From Paraburkholderia kururiensis (GTDB lineage: Bacteria > Pseudomonadota > Gammaproteobacteria > Burkholderiales > Burkholderiaceae): a stretch of 64,000 nt of DNA. The position numbers were made by a program, and so were the translations under genes. Positions 62,360 through 64,000 of the stretch are shown one piece after another. The stretch covers positions 62,001 through 126,000 of the forward strand of contig NZ_CP139965.1 of assembly GCF_034424375.1 (NCBI RefSeq), in the 5' to 3' direction. Positions within the stretch are counted from its first letter, which is position 1. Every line of letters begins with the position of its first letter. The notes under the pieces were generated by a model that worked only from the letters and a program-made list of their open reading frames with translations, was not told the DNA's origin and made no database searches.

Positions 62360-63346
62360 TCAACCGAGCCCCGCTGCACGCGCGAACAACGCGAGCGAGG
62401 CGCGCGCTTTCTCTGCATCGTGCGTCGCCGGCTTCAGCAGCAATCGATGCGCACCGAGCCGCGCGCTCAACGCCTTCGCGCGCGCCATGCACTGCTCGGG
62501 GTCGCCGATGATCGCGTTGGCGAGAATCACGTCGTTGGACGCATCGGGCGCGAACATCGGCGGCAGCTTGCCGGGCGGGAAGTGCACGCCCATCAGCCGC
62601 GGGTACGCGCGCACGGCTTCGATGCCGTGCTCCATCGCACGCCGCCCGTCTTCATCGCAGTGGAAGAAACGCGCGATCGCGAAGGGAAAGGCGCCGCGTT
62701 GCGCGCGCTGCGCCGCTACCCGTTCCGCGACCTGATCGAGATCCGCGGAAGGCGCGGCCATCAGACCGTAGCCGTGTTGCGCGGCGATCTGCGGCGACTG
62801 CCCGCTCAGACTCGCGAGCCACACCGGCACCGGCCGCTGTAACGGACGCGGATAAACGGCCACGCTTTCGTAGCGAAAGAAGCGCCCCTCGAAGCACGTG
62901 TCGCGTTCGGTCCACAGCCGCTCGATCAACGCGAGCGCTTCGTGCATGCGCTCGCGCGCCACCTCCGCAGACGCAATGCCCGACGGACGATACTGCGCGG
63001 GAAACGGACCGCCCCGCGCCACCCCGAATTCGATACGCCCGCCGCTCAGCAGATCGAGCGAGGCGACGTCTTCCGCCACGCGCAGCGGGTCGTTCAACGC
63101 GAGCAGCGATGCGCCGGTGCCGAGCCGGATGGTCGACGTGCCCGCCGCAATGTGCGAAAGCAGCACCGTGAGCGCGCTGCCGATGGCGAACGGGCTGTAG
63201 TGATGCTCGGCCACCCACACGTCGCGAAAGCCCATCTGTTCCGCGGCCATGCCGGTGCGAACGGTTTGCCGAAGGGCGTCGCGCGCATCGTCGTGAGGAT
63301 TTTCGACGTTGAGAAACACGCCGTAGCGTTGTACGAGATCGGACAT
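62360..63346 (-). CDS. LLM-class (luciferase-like) flavin-dependent oxidoreductase
   Basis: 328 residues of the TIM-barrel luciferase-like family. Landmarks are GFRDVWVAEHHYSPFAIGSAL, STIRLGTGASLLALNDPLRV, GGRIEFGVARGG and VPVWLASLSGQSPQIAAQHG. The family uses reduced FMN or F420; in Burkholderia it is usually FMN. Reductase partner not in view. It starts 9 nt after the globin-like gene and is followed by modB, so all five genes 63946-60012 may form one operon. Substrate unknown. Confidence 0.9.
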   Translation of the reverse strand: MSDLVQRYGVFLNVENPHDDARDALRQTVRTGMAAEQMGFRDVWVAEHHYSPFAIGSALTVLLSHIAAGTSTIRLGTGASLLALNDPLRVAEDVASLDLLSGGRIEFGVARGGPFPAQYRPSGIASAEVARERMHEALALIERLWTERDTCFEGRFFRYESVAVYPRPLQRPVPVWLASLSGQSPQIAAQHGYGLMAAPSADLDQVAERVAAQRAQRGAFPFAIARFFHCDEDGRRAMEHGIEAVRAYPRLMGVHFPPGKLPPMFAPDASNDVILANAIIGDPEQCMARAKALSARLGAHRLLLKPATHDAEKARASLALFARAAGLG

Positions 63347-63355
63347 GGTTCAGGT

Positions 63356-63946
63356 CTAGCGATTCAGATCGCGAGCGGGTGCCGCAAACCAGCTGCGCAC
63401 GGTGTCGTAGGCGTAGCGCGTGAGCCCATCGTGACGCGCGCGCGGCGCGAGCAGATGAACGGAAAGCGGTTCGGCCCAGCCCCAGAAGTCGGCACGCAGC
63501 GCAGCGGGAAAGTCCACGTCGTCGAACGCGTGCCACAACTGCACGAGCCACAACTCGCGTCCCTCTTCGTCGAGCAATAGCGGCAAGCCCGCGCCCGCCT
63601 GCAGGTGCGCATGACGCTGGCTGTAGTAGAGCGGCCCGCCGCACGCCTCCACGACGTAGTCGGCCACGCGCTCCGTCACGCAGTCGAAGCAGTCGCCCGC
63701 GTGAATGAAGAGCGGAGTCGTTCTGAGGCGGTGCATGTGCTGCCGCACGAGTTCGCGCAAACCCGCTTCCTCGCAGATGGCGAGCAGACGATGCGGCGGC
63801 GCCGGCATCGGCGGACAGATGGCATGCCCGCCGTGCAATACGGGATCGCGCGACGATTGCGCAACCGGCCAGCGCAAGGTCCGGTAGCAGGCGCGCGTAC
63901 ACGGTGTCCAGCGCGCACGCGGCGTGGCCGCAGAAGTGGGTTCCAT
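63356..63946 (-). CDS. Truncated haemoglobin-like (group II/III) protein
   Basis: 196 residues from ATG 63946; an internal ATG at 63808 would give 150. The second half reads VVEACGGPLYYSQRHAHLQA, GLPLLLDEEGRELWLVQLWHAF and FWGWAEPLSVHLL, following the pattern GGP-x-Y...W-x3-M of truncated globins. The N-terminal 45 residues are Pro/Arg-rich and may not be translated. Such globins bind O2 or NO. The neighbouring flavin oxidoreductase and molybdate importer suggest a link to nitrogen-oxide or redox metabolism; this is inference. Proximal His not assigned with confidence. Confidence 0.6.
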   Translation of the reverse strand: MEPTSAATPRARWTPCTRACYRTLRWPVAQSSRDPVLHGGHAICPPMPAPPHRLLAICEEAGLRELVRQHMHRLRTTPLFIHAGDCFDCVTERVADYVVEACGGPLYYSQRHAHLQAGAGLPLLLDEEGRELWLVQLWHAFDDVDFPAALRADFWGWAEPLSVHLLAPRARHDGLTRYAYDTVRSWFAAPARDLNR

Positions 63947-64000
63947 GAGCGTGTGTCGGAGGTCTTGTCCAGTTTGTCGGCTATATATCGCGATACATAA

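Overview
The window is high-GC DNA from a member of the Burkholderiaceae (Burkholderia/Paraburkholderia/Trinickia-like). The strongest taxonomic pointers are a secreted DUF4148 protein at 39875-40225, many LysR, GntR and AraC regulators each beside a small catabolic operon, and a flagellar-type chemotaxis locus that includes CheZ. I see no rRNA, tRNA, CRISPR array, intact insertion sequence or phage gene. The region reads as a secondary-replicon-style landscape of transport and catabolism modules.

Layout. 1-3494 (minus): polyol/sugar ABC importer (binding protein and two permeases) followed by a sorbitol-dehydrogenase-like enzyme cut by the window edge. 3811-7466 (minus): M20 deacylase, DUF1028 hydrolase, RidA and an FAD/NADPH monooxygenase. 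This operon is divergent from a LysR regulator (7634), a Rieske oxygenase and a complete polyamine-type ABC importer (8696-14247). Together they look like uptake and oxidation of a nitrogen-containing small molecule. 14278-16177: an SDR/AraC divergent pair, then a tatA-like remnant.

16375-31709 is the largest catabolic block: a GntR regulator, two minus-strand operons of about 6 and 8 genes, and a divergent sugar-acid-type dehydratase. It holds two MFS transporters, three beta-hydroxyacid dehydrogenase paralogues, an aldehyde dehydrogenase, an SDR, an MmgE/PrpD protein, a metallo-beta-lactamase-fold lactonase-like enzyme, a NIPSNAP protein, a cupin and two carboxymuconolactone-decarboxylase-like proteins. 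The same 11-bp palindrome TTGTCATACAA lies upstream of both operons, and a related site precedes the GntR gene, so the block is probably one regulon for an unidentified substrate.

31800-39703: a broken quinone oxidoreductase, a SnoaL-like/LysR pair, and a GntR regulator with two TGGTNNACCA operators divergent from a ribose/xylose-type ABC importer. 39875-42098: DUF4148 protein and a class V aminotransferase. 42521-52272: chemotaxis cluster (receptor-like protein, CheY, STAS protein, CheA, broken cheW, CheR, CheB; then CheW and a receptor on the other strand; then CheZ). 52366-56028: a large autotransporter with an exact 540-bp-period internal duplication. 56896-59959: AraC/reductase pair, RidA and DUF3820. 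60012-63946: truncated haemoglobin-like protein, LLM flavin oxidoreductase and a molybdate importer ordered modB-modA-modC.

All assignments come from reading the sequence; no database search was run.
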